From NCBI GenBank assembly GCA_900596015.1, contig UVIF01000020.1, forward strand, positions 41,142 through 105,141: DNA of 64,000 nucleotides, in the 5' to 3' direction. The notes under the pieces are model-generated. The model had not been told where the DNA came from. It made no database searches and saw only the letters and a program-made list of their open reading frames with translations. The DNA is from Pseudomonas viridiflava (lineage in GTDB: Bacteria; Pseudomonadota; Gammaproteobacteria; Pseudomonadales; Pseudomonadaceae). Position 1 is the first letter of the stretch. Each line of letters begins with the position of its first letter. A program made the translations under genes and the position numbers. Below are positions 49,537 through 60,869 of the stretch, piece by piece.

Positions 49537-51015
49537 ATGACCCGCGAAGACTTCCTGCGCCTGGCTGCCGAAGGCTACAACCGCATTCCGATGGCCCACG
49601 AAACCCTGGCCGACTTCGACACCCCCCTGTCCATCTACCTGAAACTGGCCGACCAGCCCAATTCCTACCTGCTGGAATCGGTGCAGGGCGGCGAGAAGTG
49701 GGGGCGTTACTCGATCATCGGCCTGCCGTGCCGCACCGTCCTGCGCGTCCATGGCTACCACGCCAGCGTGACCTGCGACGGCGTCGAGATCGAAGCGTGT
49801 GAAGTCGAAGACCCACTGGCGTTCGTCGAAGCTTTCAAGGCCCGCTACAACGTGCCGAGCATTGCCGGTCTGCCACGCTTCAACGGTGGCCTGGTCGGTT
49901 ATTTCGGCTACGACTGCGTGCGCTACGTCGAAAAACGCCTGGGCCAGTGCCCCAACCCCGATCCGCTGGGCGTTCCGGACATCCTGCTGATGGTGTCCGA
50001 CGCGGTGGTGGTGTTCGACAACCTGGCGGGCAAGATGCACGCCATCGTCCTCGCCGATCCGGCCCAGGCCGACGCGTACGAACAGGCCCGCAGCCAGCTC
50101 GACACCCTGATGGACCGGCTGCGCCAGCCCATCGCCCCGCGTCGCGGACTGGATTTCAACCGTCCGCAGGCCAGCGATCCGGTGTTTCGTTCAAGCTTCA
50201 CCCAGTCCGACTACGAAGGCGCCGTCGACACCATCAAGGAGTACATCCTGGCGGGGGATGTCATGCAGGTGGTGCCGTCGCAGCGCATGTCCATCGACTT
50301 CAAGGCCGCGCCGATCGACCTGTACCGCGCCCTGCGTTGCTTCAATCCGACGCCCTACATGTACTTCTTCAATTTCGGCGATTTCCACGTGGTCGGCAGC
50401 TCGCCTGAAGTGCTGGTGCGCGTCGAGGATGACCTGATCACCGTACGCCCGATTGCCGGCACGCGCCCACGCGGTGCTACCGAAGAAGCCGACCATGCGC
50501 TTGAAGTGGACCTGCTGTCCGACGACAAGGAAATCGCCGAGCACTTGATGTTGATCGACCTGGGCCGCAACGACGTAGGCCGGGTAGCGGAAGTCGGCTC
50601 GGTGAAGCTGACCGAAAAGATGGTCATCGAGCGTTACTCCAACGTGATGCACATCGTGTCCAACGTGACCGGCCACCTCAAGCAGGGCCTGACCGCCATG
50701 GACGCCCTGCGCGCCATTCTCCCCGCTGGCACCTTGTCGGGTGCGCCGAAGATCCGTGCCATGGAAATCATCGACGAGCTGGAGCCGGTCAAGCGCGGTG
50801 TCTACGGCGGCGCGGTCGGCTACTTCGCCTGGAACGGCAACATGGACACCGCGATCGCCATTCGTACCGCGGTCATCAAGAACGGCGAGCTGCACGTGCA
50901 GGCCGGCGGCGGCATCGTCGCCGACTCGGTGCCTGCGCTGGAATGGGAAGAGACGCTGAACAAGCGTCGCGCCATGTTCAAGGCCGTGGCCCTGGCCGAG
51001 CAATCGCCAGACTGA
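49537..51015 (+). CDS. trpE: Anthranilate synthase component I
   Basis: 492 residues, full length. The N-terminal region includes [16 protein letters not shown], close to the tryptophan feedback-site motif LLES. The chorismate-binding domain has [44 protein letters not shown] and [13 protein letters not shown]. It makes anthranilate from chorismate using ammonia from TrpG. Separated from trpG by only 77 bp. Confidence 0.98.
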   Translation: MTREDFLRLAAEGYNRIPMAHETLADFDTPLSIYLKLADQPNSYLLESVQGGEKWGRYSIIGLPCRTVLRVHGYHASVTCDGVEIEACEVEDPLAFVEAFKARYNVPSIAGLPRFNGGLVGYFGYDCVRYVEKRLGQCPNPDPLGVPDILLMVSDAVVVFDNLAGKMHAIVLADPAQADAYEQARSQLDTLMDRLRQPIAPRRGLDFNRPQASDPVFRSSFTQSDYEGAVDTIKEYILAGDVMQVVPSQRMSIDFKAAPIDLYRALRCFNPTPYMYFFNFGDFHVVGSSPEVLVRVEDDLITVRPIAGTRPRGATEEADHALEVDLLSDDKEIAEHLMLIDLGRNDVGRVAEVGSVKLTEKMVIERYSNVMHIVSNVTGHLKQGLTAMDALRAILPAGTLSGAPKIRAMEIIDELEPVKRGVYGGAVGYFAWNGNMDTAIAIRTAVIKNGELHVQAGGGIVADSVPALEWEETLNKRRAMFKAVALAEQSPD

Positions 51016-51038
51016 TTCCGGACCCGGCAAGCCAGTGT

Positions 51039-51062
51039 CCACCGGTTCCAGCGAGCCGGTGG
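51039..51062. other. Hairpin in the trpE-trpG intergenic region
   Basis: CCACCGG (51039-51045) pairs with CCGGTGG (51056-51062) across 10 nt. No T tract follows and no leader frame with tandem Trp codons was found, so it is not an obvious attenuator. Confidence 0.45.
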
Positions 51063-51092
51063 TCCGTCAGCAGATTCGAGAGGTTAAGCACC

Positions 51093-51692
51093 ATGTTGCT
51101 CATGATCGACAATTACGACTCCTTTACCTACAACGTCGTGCAGTACCTGGGTGAACTGGGCGCCGACGTCAAAGTCATCCGCAACGATGAACTCAGCATT
51201 GCCCAGATCGAAGCCTTGGCACCTGAGCGCATTGTCGTGTCGCCCGGCCCCTGCACCCCCAACGAAGCCGGTGTCTCCCTCGACGTGATCCGGCATTTTG
51301 CCGGCAAGCTGCCCATCCTCGGCGTCTGTCTGGGCCACCAGTCCATCGGCCAGGCCTTCGGCGGCGACGTGGTACGCGCCCGTCAGGTCATGCACGGCAA
51401 GACCAGCCCGATCACCCACACCGACCTTGGTGTGTTCGAAGGCCTCAATCACCCGCTGACCGTCACCCGCTACCACTCATTGGTGGTGAAGGCCCAGACG
51501 TTGCCCGAGTGCCTGGAGCTGACGGCCTGGACAACCCACAAAGACGGCACGGTCGACGAAATCATGGGCCTGCGGCACAAGACCCTGAATGTCGAGGGCG
51601 TGCAGTTCCACCCCGAATCGATCCTGACCGAGCAAGGCCACGAGCTGTTCGCCAACTTTCTCAAGCAGACCGGCGGCAGCCGCCAGGGCTAA
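51093..51692 (+). CDS. trpG: Anthranilate synthase component II (glutamine amidotransferase)
   Basis: 199 residues, class I amidotransferase: [26 protein letters not shown], nucleophile cysteine in [15 protein letters not shown] and the His-Glu pair in VQFHPESI. It releases ammonia from glutamine for TrpE. ATG 51093 has GAGAGG nine bases upstream; the same frame stays open upstream into trpE but that is not supported. Followed 9 bp later by trpD. Confidence 0.97.
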   Translation: MLLMIDNYDSFTYNVVQYLGELGADVKVIRNDELSIAQIEALAPERIVVSPGPCTPNEAGVSLDVIRHFAGKLPILGVCLGHQSIGQAFGGDVVRARQVMHGKTSPITHTDLGVFEGLNHPLTVTRYHSLVVKAQTLPECLELTAWTTHKDGTVDEIMGLRHKTLNVEGVQFHPESILTEQGHELFANFLKQTGGSRQG

Positions 51693-51701
51693 GGAATACC
51701 C

Positions 51702-52751
51702 ATGGATATCAAAAGCGCGCTGACCCGTATCGTCAGCCAGCTGGACCTCACCACCGAGGAAATGCGCGCGGTGATGCTCGACATCATGACCGGCCAGTGC
51801 AGCGAAGCGCAGATCGGCGCCTTCATGATGGGCATGCGCATGAAAAGCGAGACCATCGACGAGATCGTCGGCGCCGTGACGGCGATGCGCGAGCTGGCCA
51901 GCAAGGTCGAACTGCGGACCCTGGATAAAGTGGTCGACATCGTCGGCACCGGTGGCGACGGCGCCAACATCTTCAACGTGTCCACCGCCTCGGCATTGGT
52001 CGTCGCGGCAGCCGGCTGCACGGTGGCCAAGCATGGCAATCGCGCCGTGTCGGGCAAGAGCGGCAGTGCCGACCTGCTCGAAGCCGCCGGCGTCTACCTC
52101 AACCTGGACGCACAGCAGGTTGCCCGCTGCATCGACAGCGTCGGTATCGGCTTCATGTTCGCCCAGGCCCATCACAGTGCCATGAAGCACGCGGCCATTC
52201 CGCGCCGCGACCTGGGCCTGCGAACCCTGTTCAACATGCTCGGCCCGCTGACCAACCCGGCAGGCGTCAAGCATCAGGTAGTGGGCGTGTTCACCCAGGC
52301 CCTGTGCCGACCGCTGGCCGAAGTGCTCGCGCGGCTGGGCAGCAAGCACGTGCTGGTAGTGCATTCGCGCGATGGTCTGGACGAATTCAGCCTTGCCGCG
52401 CCGACCTTCGTCGCCGAGCTCAAGAATGGCGAAGTCAGCGAATACTGGGTCGAGCCCGAAGACCTCGGCATCAAGAGCCAGAGCTTGCATGGCCTGGTGG
52501 TCGACAGCCCGGCGGCCTCGCTCGAATTGATCCGCGACGCTTTGGGTCGGCGCAAGACCGAGCAAGGCGAGAAAGCGGCCGAGATGATCGTGCTCAACGC
52601 CGGCGCCGCGTTGTACGCGGCCGACGTGGCGAGCAGCCTGAAAGAGGGCGTGGCCATGGCTCACGATGCATTGCACACCGGGCTGGCCCGTGAAAAACTC
52701 GAAGAGCTGGGTGCCTTTACCGCGGTATTCAAGCAGGAGAACGAAGCATGA
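51702..52751 (+). CDS. trpD: Anthranilate phosphoribosyltransferase
   Basis: 349 residues. The PRPP/anthranilate loop [37 protein letters not shown] and [19 protein letters not shown] are canonical TrpD motifs. It joins PRPP to anthranilate. The stop overlaps trpC (ATGA). Confidence 0.98.
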   Translation: MDIKSALTRIVSQLDLTTEEMRAVMLDIMTGQCSEAQIGAFMMGMRMKSETIDEIVGAVTAMRELASKVELRTLDKVVDIVGTGGDGANIFNVSTASALVVAAAGCTVAKHGNRAVSGKSGSADLLEAAGVYLNLDAQQVARCIDSVGIGFMFAQAHHSAMKHAAIPRRDLGLRTLFNMLGPLTNPAGVKHQVVGVFTQALCRPLAEVLARLGSKHVLVVHSRDGLDEFSLAAPTFVAELKNGEVSEYWVEPEDLGIKSQSLHGLVVDSPAASLELIRDALGRRKTEQGEKAAEMIVLNAGAALYAADVASSLKEGVAMAHDALHTGLAREKLEELGAFTAVFKQENEA

Positions 52752-53548
52752 GCGTGCCCACCGTGCTGGAAAACATACTGGCGCGCAAGGCGCAGGAAGT
52801 GGCCGAGCGGCGCGCGCGAGTCAGCCTCGCCGAGCTTGAGCGTCTTGCCGCAGCAGCCGACGCGCCGCGCGGTTTCGCCCAGGCCTTGATCACCCAGGCT
52901 GCTTCGAAGCAGCCAGCCGTGATTGCCGAAGTCAAGAAAGCTTCGCCGAGCAAGGGTGTCATACGCGAACATTTCGTTCCGGCCGACATTGCCCGCAGCT
53001 ATGAGAAGGGCGGGGCTACCTGCCTGTCGGTACTGACCGACATCGACTTTTTCCAAGGTGCCGACCTGTATTTGCAACAGGCACGCGGCGCTTGCCAGTT
53101 GCCGGTGATCCGCAAGGACTTCATGATCGACCCCTATCAGGTGGTCGAGGCACGGGCACTGGGTGCCGACTGTATTCTGCTGATCGTCTCGGCACTGCAG
53201 GATGCGCAAATGGCTGAACTCGCCGCAGTGGCCAAGGGCGTCGGCCTCGACGTGCTGGTCGAAGTGCACGACGGCGCCGAGCTTGAGCGCGCGCTGAACA
53301 CTCTGGATACACCGCTGGTCGGGGTCAACAACCGCAACCTGCACACCTTCGATGTCAGCCTGGAAACCACCCTGGATCTGCTTCCACGCATTCCGCGCGA
53401 TCGTCTGGTAATCACCGAAAGCGGAATCTTCAACCGCGCCGATGTCCAGTTGATGGAAATCAACGGAGTCTATTCCTTCCTGGTCGGCGAAGCATTCATG
53501 CGCGCCGAAGATCCAGGCCTGGAGCTGCAGCGGCTGTTCTTCCCCTGA
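52748..53548 (+). CDS. trpC: Indole-3-glycerol phosphate synthase
   Basis: 266-residue TIM barrel: [17 protein letters not shown] (catalytic lysine), [23 protein letters not shown] and [12 protein letters not shown]. It closes the indole ring. The protein stops right after LELQRLFFP; from memory P. putida relatives carry about 10 further residues, so a short C-terminal tail may be lost here. Family motifs are all complete. Confidence 0.97.
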   Translation: MSVPTVLENILARKAQEVAERRARVSLAELERLAAAADAPRGFAQALITQAASKQPAVIAEVKKASPSKGVIREHFVPADIARSYEKGGATCLSVLTDIDFFQGADLYLQQARGACQLPVIRKDFMIDPYQVVEARALGADCILLIVSALQDAQMAELAAVAKGVGLDVLVEVHDGAELERALNTLDTPLVGVNNRNLHTFDVSLETTLDLLPRIPRDRLVITESGIFNRADVQLMEINGVYSFLVGEAFMRAEDPGLELQRLFFP

Positions 53549-53589
53549 TCCAACGGCCGCCTTGGCCTTCACCTCATGAGTCTCAGCCA

Positions 53590-54279
53590 ATGCTTCAGCA
53601 TTTGCCTACGGAACAGGGTTTGCGCGCCGAGCAGGATCTGCTCGGCGCTGTCTGCAAAGGCGAGCAAGCCTGGGGGTTGCTGTTCTGGTGCCCCACGGAT
53701 CGCACGCTGGTAATGCCGCGACGCATGAGCCGCCTCGATGGCTTCCAGGAGGCCAGCCTCGCCTCGGCCGCCAGCGGCTGGCCGGTGCTGTTGCGCGAAA
53801 CCGGCGGCGAACCGGTGCCGCAGTCGTCATCCACCATCAACGTCGCGTTGGTGTACGTGGCTCCGCAACATGAAGGCGATCAGCATCGTATCGAGACGGC
53901 TTACCGCCGCCTGTGCCAGCCTTTGCTCGATGCCCTGGAACGGCTGGGTGGCAGTGCGTCGTTGGGTGAAATAGAAGGGGCCTTTTGCGATGGCCGTTTC
54001 AACGTCAATCTCGACGGCCGCAAATGGGTCGGCACGGCGCAGCGTTGGCGCCAGGGCTTGAGTGGCACACGTCCGGTGGTGTTGGTGCACGGGGCGATGC
54101 TGATGGATGACGAGCGTGAATCCATGGCAGCAGCGGTTAATCTGTTCAATCGGCAGTGTGGCCTGGAACAACGGGTCAAGGCCGCCAGCCATGTCGCTCT
54201 GCATGAGCGTCATCCAGCCCCTGACCTGATCGACGAACTGCACGCCGTCTATACGCGGATGCTGTCGGCGTTGGCTTGA
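53590..54279 (+). CDS. Lipoate-protein ligase A-like protein
   Basis: 229 residues related to the LplA/LipB/BirA catalytic fold. RRMSRL, the RETGGEPVP loop (R69, T71-G73), STINVAL (N84) and DGRKWVGTAQRW with K145 correspond to the RRxxGGG, N and GrKivGsAQr elements of lipoate ligases. A GGG loop reduced to TGGE is atypical. No biotinyl- or lipoyl-domain gene is adjacent; it sits 41 bp after trpC. Substrate unknown. Confidence 0.7.
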   Translation: MLQHLPTEQGLRAEQDLLGAVCKGEQAWGLLFWCPTDRTLVMPRRMSRLDGFQEASLASAASGWPVLLRETGGEPVPQSSSTINVALVYVAPQHEGDQHRIETAYRRLCQPLLDALERLGGSASLGEIEGAFCDGRFNVNLDGRKWVGTAQRWRQGLSGTRPVVLVHGAMLMDDERESMAAAVNLFNRQCGLEQRVKAASHVALHERHPAPDLIDELHAVYTRMLSALA

Positions 54280-54310
54280 ATGCGGGCTGAGCGTGGATGC
54301 TTTCGTGCGT

Positions 54311-54949
54311 TCAGCGAGTGCCGAACACCACCATGGTCTTGCCTTTGACGTGGACCACGCTGCGCTCTTCCAGGTCCTTGAGCACGCGACCGACCATCTC
54401 CCGTGAACAACCGACGATGCGCCCGATTTCCTGCCGGGTGATCTTGATCTGCATGCCATCGGGGTGGGTCATCGCGTCGGGCTGCTTGCACAGGTCGAGC
54501 AAGCATCGGGCAACACGTCCGGTCACATCGAAGAACGCCAGGTCGCCAACCTTGCGGGTCGTGTCGCGTAGACGCTGCGCCATCTGCCCGCCCACCGCGT
54601 AGAGCATCTCCGGCTCCTGCTGGGCCAGTTCGCGAAACGCGGCATAACTGATCTGCACCACTTCGCATTCAGTCTTGGCGCGTACCCATGCGTTGTGTGC
54701 CTGCGTGCCGCTTGCAGTCTGAAACAGGCCCAGTTCGCCAAAGAAATCGCCAACGTTGAGGTAGGCGATCACCAGCTCCCGGCCTTCTTCGGCCTCGATC
54801 ACCACCGTCGCCGAGCCTTTGAGAATCAACGAAAGCGAGTCATCACGCGCACCTGCGGCGATCAAGGTGGTCTTGGCGGCGAACCGATAGCGCTGACCGT
54901 GTGCGAGCAGCTTCTCGAGGTTCTTGATCTTGTGCGCGGCAGCGGTCAT
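54311..54949 (-). CDS. crp: cAMP-responsive regulator, Crp/Vfr type
   Basis: 212 residues. The N-terminal cyclic-nucleotide domain has GDFFGELGLF and the phosphate-cassette serine/threonine region near NAWVRAKTECEVVQIS. The C-terminal helix-turn-helix is ITRQEIGRIVGCSREMVGRVLKDLEE. In pseudomonads this global regulator (Vfr in P. aeruginosa) controls virulence or metabolism rather than classic catabolite repression. Its upstream region has an 18-bp inverted repeat. Convergent with the LplA-like gene. Confidence 0.94.
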   Translation of the reverse strand: MTAAAHKIKNLEKLLAHGQRYRFAAKTTLIAAGARDDSLSLILKGSATVVIEAEEGRELVIAYLNVGDFFGELGLFQTASGTQAHNAWVRAKTECEVVQISYAAFRELAQQEPEMLYAVGGQMAQRLRDTTRKVGDLAFFDVTGRVARCLLDLCKQPDAMTHPDGMQIKITRQEIGRIVGCSREMVGRVLKDLEERSVVHVKGKTMVVFGTR

Positions 54950-55150
54950 GACTTGGTTCCGGAATGGGCAATCTATCTTGCATGAATCACGGCGATACGC
55001 CAGTACATTGGCGTCAGCTTATCAGACACACTGTAGAGTCACACGCCATTTAGACCGCGAGACGTGCGGTTTGGCTGATCTTCCCTCACCAATCGTTACA
55101 GGTGCGCTGTGGTAAGCTCGTCCGCTTTATGAACACGGGAGTCCGGAAAG

Positions 55151-55573
55151 ATGAAGGCGCGTATTCAATGGGCTGGCGAGGCCATGTTTCTGGGTGAGTC
55201 GGGCAGCGGCCATGTCGTGGTCATGGACGGGCCTCCCGAAAGCGGTGGTCGCAATCTGGGCGTGCGCCCCATGGAAATGTTGCTGCTGGGCCTGGGCGGC
55301 TGCAGCAACTATGACGTGGTCAGCATCCTCAAGAAATCGCGGCAACCCATCGAAAGCTGCGAGGCCTTTCTGGACGCCGAACGCGCTACCGAGGACCCTA
55401 AGGTCTTCACCAAGATCCACCTGCATTTCGTGGTCAAGGGCCGCGGTTTGAAAGAAGCCCAGGTCAAGCGCGCGGTGGAACTCTCGGCAGAGAAGTATTG
55501 CTCGGCATCCATCATGCTGGGTCGCGCCGGCGTCGACATCACCCATGACTACGAGATCGTCGAGCTGGGATGA
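55151..55573 (+). CDS. OsmC family protein (YhfA-like)
   Basis: 140 residues. The two cysteines of the OsmC/Ohr peroxidatic pair are present (GLGGCSNYDVVSIL and EKYCSASIML). It closely resembles the YhfA subgroup often found next to crp. Peroxide or thiol reduction is inferred from the fold; substrate unknown. GGAAAG precedes the ATG. Divergent from crp. Confidence 0.9.
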   Translation: MKARIQWAGEAMFLGESGSGHVVVMDGPPESGGRNLGVRPMEMLLLGLGGCSNYDVVSILKKSRQPIESCEAFLDAERATEDPKVFTKIHLHFVVKGRGLKEAQVKRAVELSAEKYCSASIMLGRAGVDITHDYEIVELG

Positions 55574-55578
55574 ATGAA

Positions 55579-55603
55579 AAAGGGCGCTCACCGAGCGCCC
55601 TTT
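55579..55603. terminator. Bidirectional terminator between osmC-family gene and coq7
   Basis: AAAGGGCGCTC-ACC-GAGCGCCCTTT, an 11-bp perfect stem with T runs on both strands, placed between convergent genes. Confidence 0.9.
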
Positions 55604-55622
55604 CTGTATGCCCCACGCGCGT

Positions 55623-56270
55623 TCAGATGCGGTAGGTGCTTTTGGTCATGACCTTGGCCAGCAAGCTCATGCCAAAGCGTATCGGTGCCGGAAACCTGGC
55701 TCCGCCGGCGTCGAGCGCCGACTCGGCGTGGGCCTGCTCGTCACTGCGCATCTGCGCCAGGATCGCCCGCGATTTCACGTCTTCGGCAGGCAGTTGCAGC
55801 AGATGCTCGTCGAGGTGCTTGACCACCTGATGCTCGGTGGCCGCCACGAAACCCAAGCTCACCCGGTCGCTGATGATGCCTGCCGCTGCACCGATACCGA
55901 ACGACATGCCGTAGAACAGCGGATTGAGCACGCTGGTGTGGCTGCCCAGTTGACGAATGCGCTGCTCGCACCAGGCCAGATGATCCACTTCCTCTTCTGC
56001 AGCATGTTCCATGGCCTTGCGCACCTGGGGCAACTTCGCAGTCAGTGCCTGACCTTGGTACAGCGCCTGCGCGCAGACCTCGCCGGTGTGATTGATGCGC
56101 ATCAGTCCGGCCACGTGCCGACTCTGTTGCTTGTCCATCGTCACCTCCGGCTGGACGACGGCCGGCGACGGTCGCGACGGATGGCCGCTGAACGGCAGCA
56201 GGGTGCGCATGGCCGTATCGGCCTGCAGCAACAATCGGTCAATCGGCGAGTAGTGACGCTGGGTAGCCAT
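55623..56270 (-). CDS. coq7: 2-polyprenyl-3-methyl-6-methoxy-1,4-benzoquinol 5-hydroxylase
   Basis: 215-residue di-iron hydroxylase of ubiquinone synthesis. Iron ligands lie in [26 protein letters not shown] and [11 protein letters not shown]. It hydroxylates demethoxyubiquinol. GGAGG before ATG 56270 sets the start; 15 upstream codons are open but unsupported. Confidence 0.95.
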   Translation of the reverse strand: MATQRHYSPIDRLLLQADTAMRTLLPFSGHPSRPSPAVVQPEVTMDKQQSRHVAGLMRINHTGEVCAQALYQGQALTAKLPQVRKAMEHAAEEEVDHLAWCEQRIRQLGSHTSVLNPLFYGMSFGIGAAAGIISDRVSLGFVAATEHQVVKHLDEHLLQLPAEDVKSRAILAQMRSDEQAHAESALDAGGARFPAPIRFGMSLLAKVMTKSTYRI

Positions 56271-56349
56271 GGGCACCTCCGTTGAAATCTTGCCTGCATG
56301 TTGGCGCACGAGCACACAGCAACTGGGCTGCGGCTCGCATGAATGCCAT

Positions 56350-56688
56350 TCAACCGGGCGGCCAGTTCATCTGGCGCTGCCCCAGCACATGCATGTGTAT
56401 GTGGTAGACGGTCTGACCGCCCAGTTCGTTGCAGTTCATCACTACCCGGAAACCCTCTTCGCAGCCCAGCTCCTTGGCCAGGCGCTGGGCGGTGAACAGA
56501 ATGTGTCCTGCCAGGCCCTTGTCGTCTTCGGTCAAGTCATTGAGCGTGCGAATGGCTTTTTTCGGGATGACCAGGAAATGCACCGGAGCCTGGGGCGCGA
56601 TATCGTGGAAGGCCAGCACCTGGTCGTCCTCGTAGATGATCCTGGCCGGAATCTCCCGGTTGATGATCTTGGTAAACAAAGTATCCAC
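56350..56688 (-). CDS. HIT-family nucleotide hydrolase (HinT-like)
   Basis: 112 residues with the histidine triad YHIHMHVLG. It begins with GTG (56688), with GGAG seven bases upstream. HinT proteins hydrolyse adenosine phosphoramidates. The N-terminal part [22 protein letters not shown] is standard. Confidence 0.93.
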   Translation of the reverse strand: MDTLFTKIINREIPARIIYEDDQVLAFHDIAPQAPVHFLVIPKKAIRTLNDLTEDDKGLAGHILFTAQRLAKELGCEEGFRVVMNCNELGGQTVYHIHMHVLGQRQMNWPPG

Positions 56689-56757
56689 AATGCATCTCCA
56701 TGGCAGTCGAAAGGTCAGTGTACTGAGGCTTGCGTCCAGCGCCCAGTCTTGCCTGCT

Positions 56758-57531
56758 TCAATGCGGGGCATAGGCCTTGTTGATCCATCCGGCCACTCTG
56801 CGCATCAGCCAGCGCGGGACCAGACGCGGAGCCCTTGCCAGCCAGCCATTGCGCCGTCCGGGCACGATCACTGCGCGATCGCGCGCCAGTGCACGCACGG
56901 TCTGCAAGGCAACCTGCTCGGCGTCCAGCACCAGCGAGCTGCCCGCCAGGCGTGGAATTCGCCGCTGGCTCGCGCGTACCGGCCCCGGACACAGTACCGA
57001 GACCTTCACCCCGGTCTGCTTGAGTTCCTCGCGCAACCCTTCGGAAAAATGCAGGACATAGGCCTTGCTGGCCGCATAGCTGCTCATCCATGGGCCGGGT
57101 TGAAACGCGGCCAGCGAGGCCACATTGAGGATCTGCCCACCGCCCTGCACGGCCATGGCGTTGCCCAAGGCATGACAGAGCCGGGTGAGGGCAAGAATGT
57201 TGAGTTCGATCAGGTCCTGTTCCTGGCTCCAGTCCTGGGCAAGAAAATGCCCATGGGAGCGCACGGCGGCGCAGTTCACCAGCAGGTCGATCTGACGTTC
57301 GCTTTCTTCCAGTTCAAGCAGGAAGCCGGATAGCCGCAACGGCTCGCCGAGGTCGCAGGCACGAAACAGTACTTCCACACCAAAGCGCTGGGTCAATTCA
57401 GCGGCAATGATTTCCAGCGGGTCACGGTGGCGCGCCACCAGAAGCAGGCTGCGTCCACGCCTGGCCAGGGCTTCGGCCATGGCCAGCCCCAGGCCTGCCG
57501 ACGCGCCTGTGATCATGGCATAACGGGTCAT
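56758..57531 (-). CDS. Short-chain dehydrogenase/reductase
   Basis: 257 residues. Rossmann motif TGASAGLGLAMAEAL, NCAAVRSHG in place of the usual NNAG, the serine in NVASLAAF and the catalytic SYAASKAYV (Tyr and Lys). Nucleotide preference is not clear: an arginine in LVARHRD suggests NADP. GGAG seven bases before ATG 57531 supports this start. Substrate unknown. Confidence 0.9.
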   Translation of the reverse strand: MTRYAMITGASAGLGLAMAEALARRGRSLLLVARHRDPLEIIAAELTQRFGVEVLFRACDLGEPLRLSGFLLELEESERQIDLLVNCAAVRSHGHFLAQDWSQEQDLIELNILALTRLCHALGNAMAVQGGGQILNVASLAAFQPGPWMSSYAASKAYVLHFSEGLREELKQTGVKVSVLCPGPVRASQRRIPRLAGSSLVLDAEQVALQTVRALARDRAVIVPGRRNGWLARAPRLVPRWLMRRVAGWINKAYAPH

Positions 57532-57626
57532 CGAATTCTCCATACCCGCGCCAGGCAAGCTGGCGCGATTTCATATGGACAGTCTACAGGGCGCACCGGC
57601 TTTGAGCGCGTTGCGTGTGCGTGGGC

Positions 57627-58052
57627 TCAGAATGGCTTGACCACCACCAGAATCACCACGGCCAGCAGCACCAGCACCGGGATCTCATTGAACCAGCGGA
57701 AAAACACATGGCTGCGCTTGTTTTCGCCCCGCGCGAAACGCTTCATCTGCGCACCGCATACGTGGTGATAGCCGGTCAGCAAAATGACCAAGGTCAGCTT
57801 GGCATGCATCCACCCCTGGCTCATCCAGCCCGGCGACAGCGCAATCAGCCAGATGCCGAAGATGAACGTAGCGATCATCGCCGGCGTCATGATCCCGCGA
57901 TACAACTTGCGCTCCATGACGGCAAAGCGGTCGCGGCTGACGGTGTCCTCGCTCTGGGCGTGGTAGACGAACAGGCGCGGCAGGTAGAACAACCCGGCAA
58001 ACCAGCAGACGACGCTGACGATATGCAGGGCTTTGATCCATAGATAAAGCAT
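57627..58052 (-). CDS. hemJ: Protoporphyrinogen oxidase HemJ
   Basis: 141 residues, four membrane helices. The conserved histidine in WIKALHIVSVVCWFAGLFY and the lysine in WMHAKL match HemJ, the heme b-containing oxidase of protoporphyrinogen used where HemG/HemY is absent. Divergent from argC. Confidence 0.9.
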   Translation of the reverse strand: MLYLWIKALHIVSVVCWFAGLFYLPRLFVYHAQSEDTVSRDRFAVMERKLYRGIMTPAMIATFIFGIWLIALSPGWMSQGWMHAKLTLVILLTGYHHVCGAQMKRFARGENKRSHVFFRWFNEIPVLVLLAVVILVVVKPF

Positions 58053-58121
58053 TTCCAGTTATTCCCAGGTTCACGGTAGCGTCGATAGTAGAGTCTGCCA
58101 GCGCCCGCGTCATCTCAACGG

Positions 58122-58150
58122 TTGTTACACAGGCGCTGGGCCCCTATCAT
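58122..58150 (+). promoter_or_regulatory. Promoter of argC
   Basis: -35 TTGTTA (58122-58127), 17-nt spacer, -10 TATCAT (58145-58150), 38 bp before the argC ATG. Confidence 0.6.
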
Positions 58151-58187
58151 CGAAGGCTTTCCAGTCGCATCGTGAAGAGGGCAGTTT

Positions 58188-59222
58188 ATGGTCAAGGTCG
58201 GTATCGTCGGCGGCACGGGTTACACCGGGGTCGAACTGCTGCGTCTGCTGGCGCAGCATCCGCAGGCGCAGGTAGAGGTCATCACCTCTCGATCCGAGGC
58301 TGGCCTGCCCGTTGCCGACCTGTATCCCAACCTGCGAGGCCACTACGACGGCCTGGCGTTCAGCGTCCCCGACATCAACACGTTGGGTGCCTGCGACGTG
58401 GTGTTCTTCGCCACGCCTCATGGCGTCGCCCATGCCCTGGCCGGTGAGCTGCTTGCGGCGGGAACCAGAATCATCGACCTGTCCGCCGACTTCCGTCTGC
58501 AGGATGCCGATGAATGGGCCAAATGGTACGGCCAGCCTCATGGTGCTCCCGAGCTGCTGGCCGACGCCGTCTACGGCTTGCCCGAGGTCAACCGCGAGCA
58601 GATCCGCCAGGCGCGTCTGATTGCCGTGCCGGGCTGCTATCCCACCGCCACCCAACTGGGCTTCCTGCCGCTGCTCGAAGCCGGTCTGGCCGACAACACG
58701 CGCCTGATCGCCGACTGCAAGTCGGGTGTCAGCGGCGCGGGTCGTGGTGCCAGCGTGGGCTCCTTGTTCAGCGAAGCGGGTGAAAGCATGAAGGCCTACG
58801 CGGTCAAGGGGCATCGCCACCTGCCTGAAATTACCCAAGGCCTGCGTCGCGCGGCGGGTGGCGAAGTGGGCTTGACCTTCGTTCCCCACCTCACGCCCAT
58901 GATCCGTGGCATTCACTCCACGCTGTACGCCACCGTGGTCGACAGGTCGGTCGATCTGCAGGCGTTGTACGAAGCGCGTTATGCCGATGAGCCGTTCGTC
59001 GATGTCATGCCGGCCGGCAGCCACCCCGAAACCCGCAGCGTACGTGGCGCCAATGTCTGCCGGATCGCCGTGCATCGTCCTCAGGACGGTGATCTGGTCG
59101 TCGTGCTTTCGGTCATCGATAACCTCGTCAAAGGTGCGTCGGGCCAGGCCGTACAGAACATGAACATCCTGTTCGGCCTGGACGAGCGCTTCGGTCTGTC
59201 TCACGCTGGCATGCTGCCCTGA
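58188..59222 (+). CDS. argC: N-acetyl-gamma-glutamyl-phosphate reductase
   Basis: 344 residues. NADP motif [21 protein letters not shown], the catalytic cysteine in [20 protein letters not shown], and GHRHLPEI. It reduces N-acetylglutamyl phosphate in arginine synthesis. Monocistronic, with its own promoter and terminator. Confidence 0.97.
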   Translation: MVKVGIVGGTGYTGVELLRLLAQHPQAQVEVITSRSEAGLPVADLYPNLRGHYDGLAFSVPDINTLGACDVVFFATPHGVAHALAGELLAAGTRIIDLSADFRLQDADEWAKWYGQPHGAPELLADAVYGLPEVNREQIRQARLIAVPGCYPTATQLGFLPLLEAGLADNTRLIADCKSGVSGAGRGASVGSLFSEAGESMKAYAVKGHRHLPEITQGLRRAAGGEVGLTFVPHLTPMIRGIHSTLYATVVDRSVDLQALYEARYADEPFVDVMPAGSHPETRSVRGANVCRIAVHRPQDGDLVVVLSVIDNLVKGASGQAVQNMNILFGLDERFGLSHAGMLP

Positions 59223-59242
59223 CACGCGGCGCAGCGCTTTCC

Positions 59243-59272
59243 AGAGGCCCGCGTGCGGGCCTCTTTGCGTTT
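59243..59272 (+). terminator. Terminator of argC
   Basis: AGAGGCCCGC-GT-GCGGGCCTCT, followed by TTGCGTTT, 20 bp after the argC stop. Confidence 0.85.
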
Positions 59273-59362
59273 GCCACTGGCTAATTCTTGACCATTTTCG
59301 TAGGAGAAGCGGATAATGCCGCCATTGAGCATTATGACGGCGTACGCCGGGAGAACTTCTAC

Positions 59363-59713
59363 ATGAGCGTCGAATCCTTTACCCCCATGGCTTTGCAATT
59401 CACCCAAGGGGCCGCCATCAAGGTCAAGAACCTGGTCGATGAAGAGGGTAATGATCGCCTCAAGCTGCGCGTCTTCGTCACTGGCGGCGGCTGCTCGGGC
59501 TTCCAGTATGGCTTTACCTTCGATGAAGACGTCGCCGAAGACGACACCATCGTCGAGCGCGAAGGCGTCAGCCTGGTGGTCGATCCCATGAGCTTCCAGT
59601 ACCTGGCCGGCGCGCAGGTGGACTATCAGGAAGGGCTGGAAGGTTCGCGGTTCGTCATCAACAACCCGAACGCCAGCACCACGTGCGGTTGCGGTCAGTC
59701 CTTCTCGATCTGA
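59363..59713 (+). CDS. erpA: Iron-sulfur cluster insertion protein ErpA
   Basis: 116-residue A-type carrier with the three cluster cysteines [10 protein letters not shown] and CGCGQSF. It delivers [4Fe-4S] clusters, including to the isoprenoid enzymes IspG/IspH. ATG 59363 ([12 protein letters not shown]) has GGGAG upstream; the frame from 59288 is longer but unsupported. Confidence 0.95.
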   Translation: MSVESFTPMALQFTQGAAIKVKNLVDEEGNDRLKLRVFVTGGGCSGFQYGFTFDEDVAEDDTIVEREGVSLVVDPMSFQYLAGAQVDYQEGLEGSRFVINNPNASTTCGCGQSFSI

Positions 59714-59726
59714 TCCAGCGCCAACG

Positions 59727-59761
59727 CAAAAACGCCGTGCATCTGCACGGCGTTTTCGTTT
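59727..59761. terminator. Bidirectional terminator between erpA and anmK
   Basis: AACGCCGTGCA (59731-59741) pairs perfectly with TGCACGGCGTT (59744-59754), flanked by A-rich and T-rich tracts. It serves two convergent genes. Confidence 0.88.
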
Positions 59762-59774
59762 CAGGCTTCAGGCG

Positions 59775-60869
<1,095 letters not shown>

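Noticed and set aside
50943..51092. N-terminal extension of trpG into trpE
   Set aside because: The frame is open by chance. The family start MLLMIDNYD at 51093 has a ribosome site.
55025..55045. A Crp binding site upstream of crp (TGTAGAGTCACA)
   Set aside because: Only the right half resembles TCACA and the spacing does not fit TGTGA-N6-TCACA.
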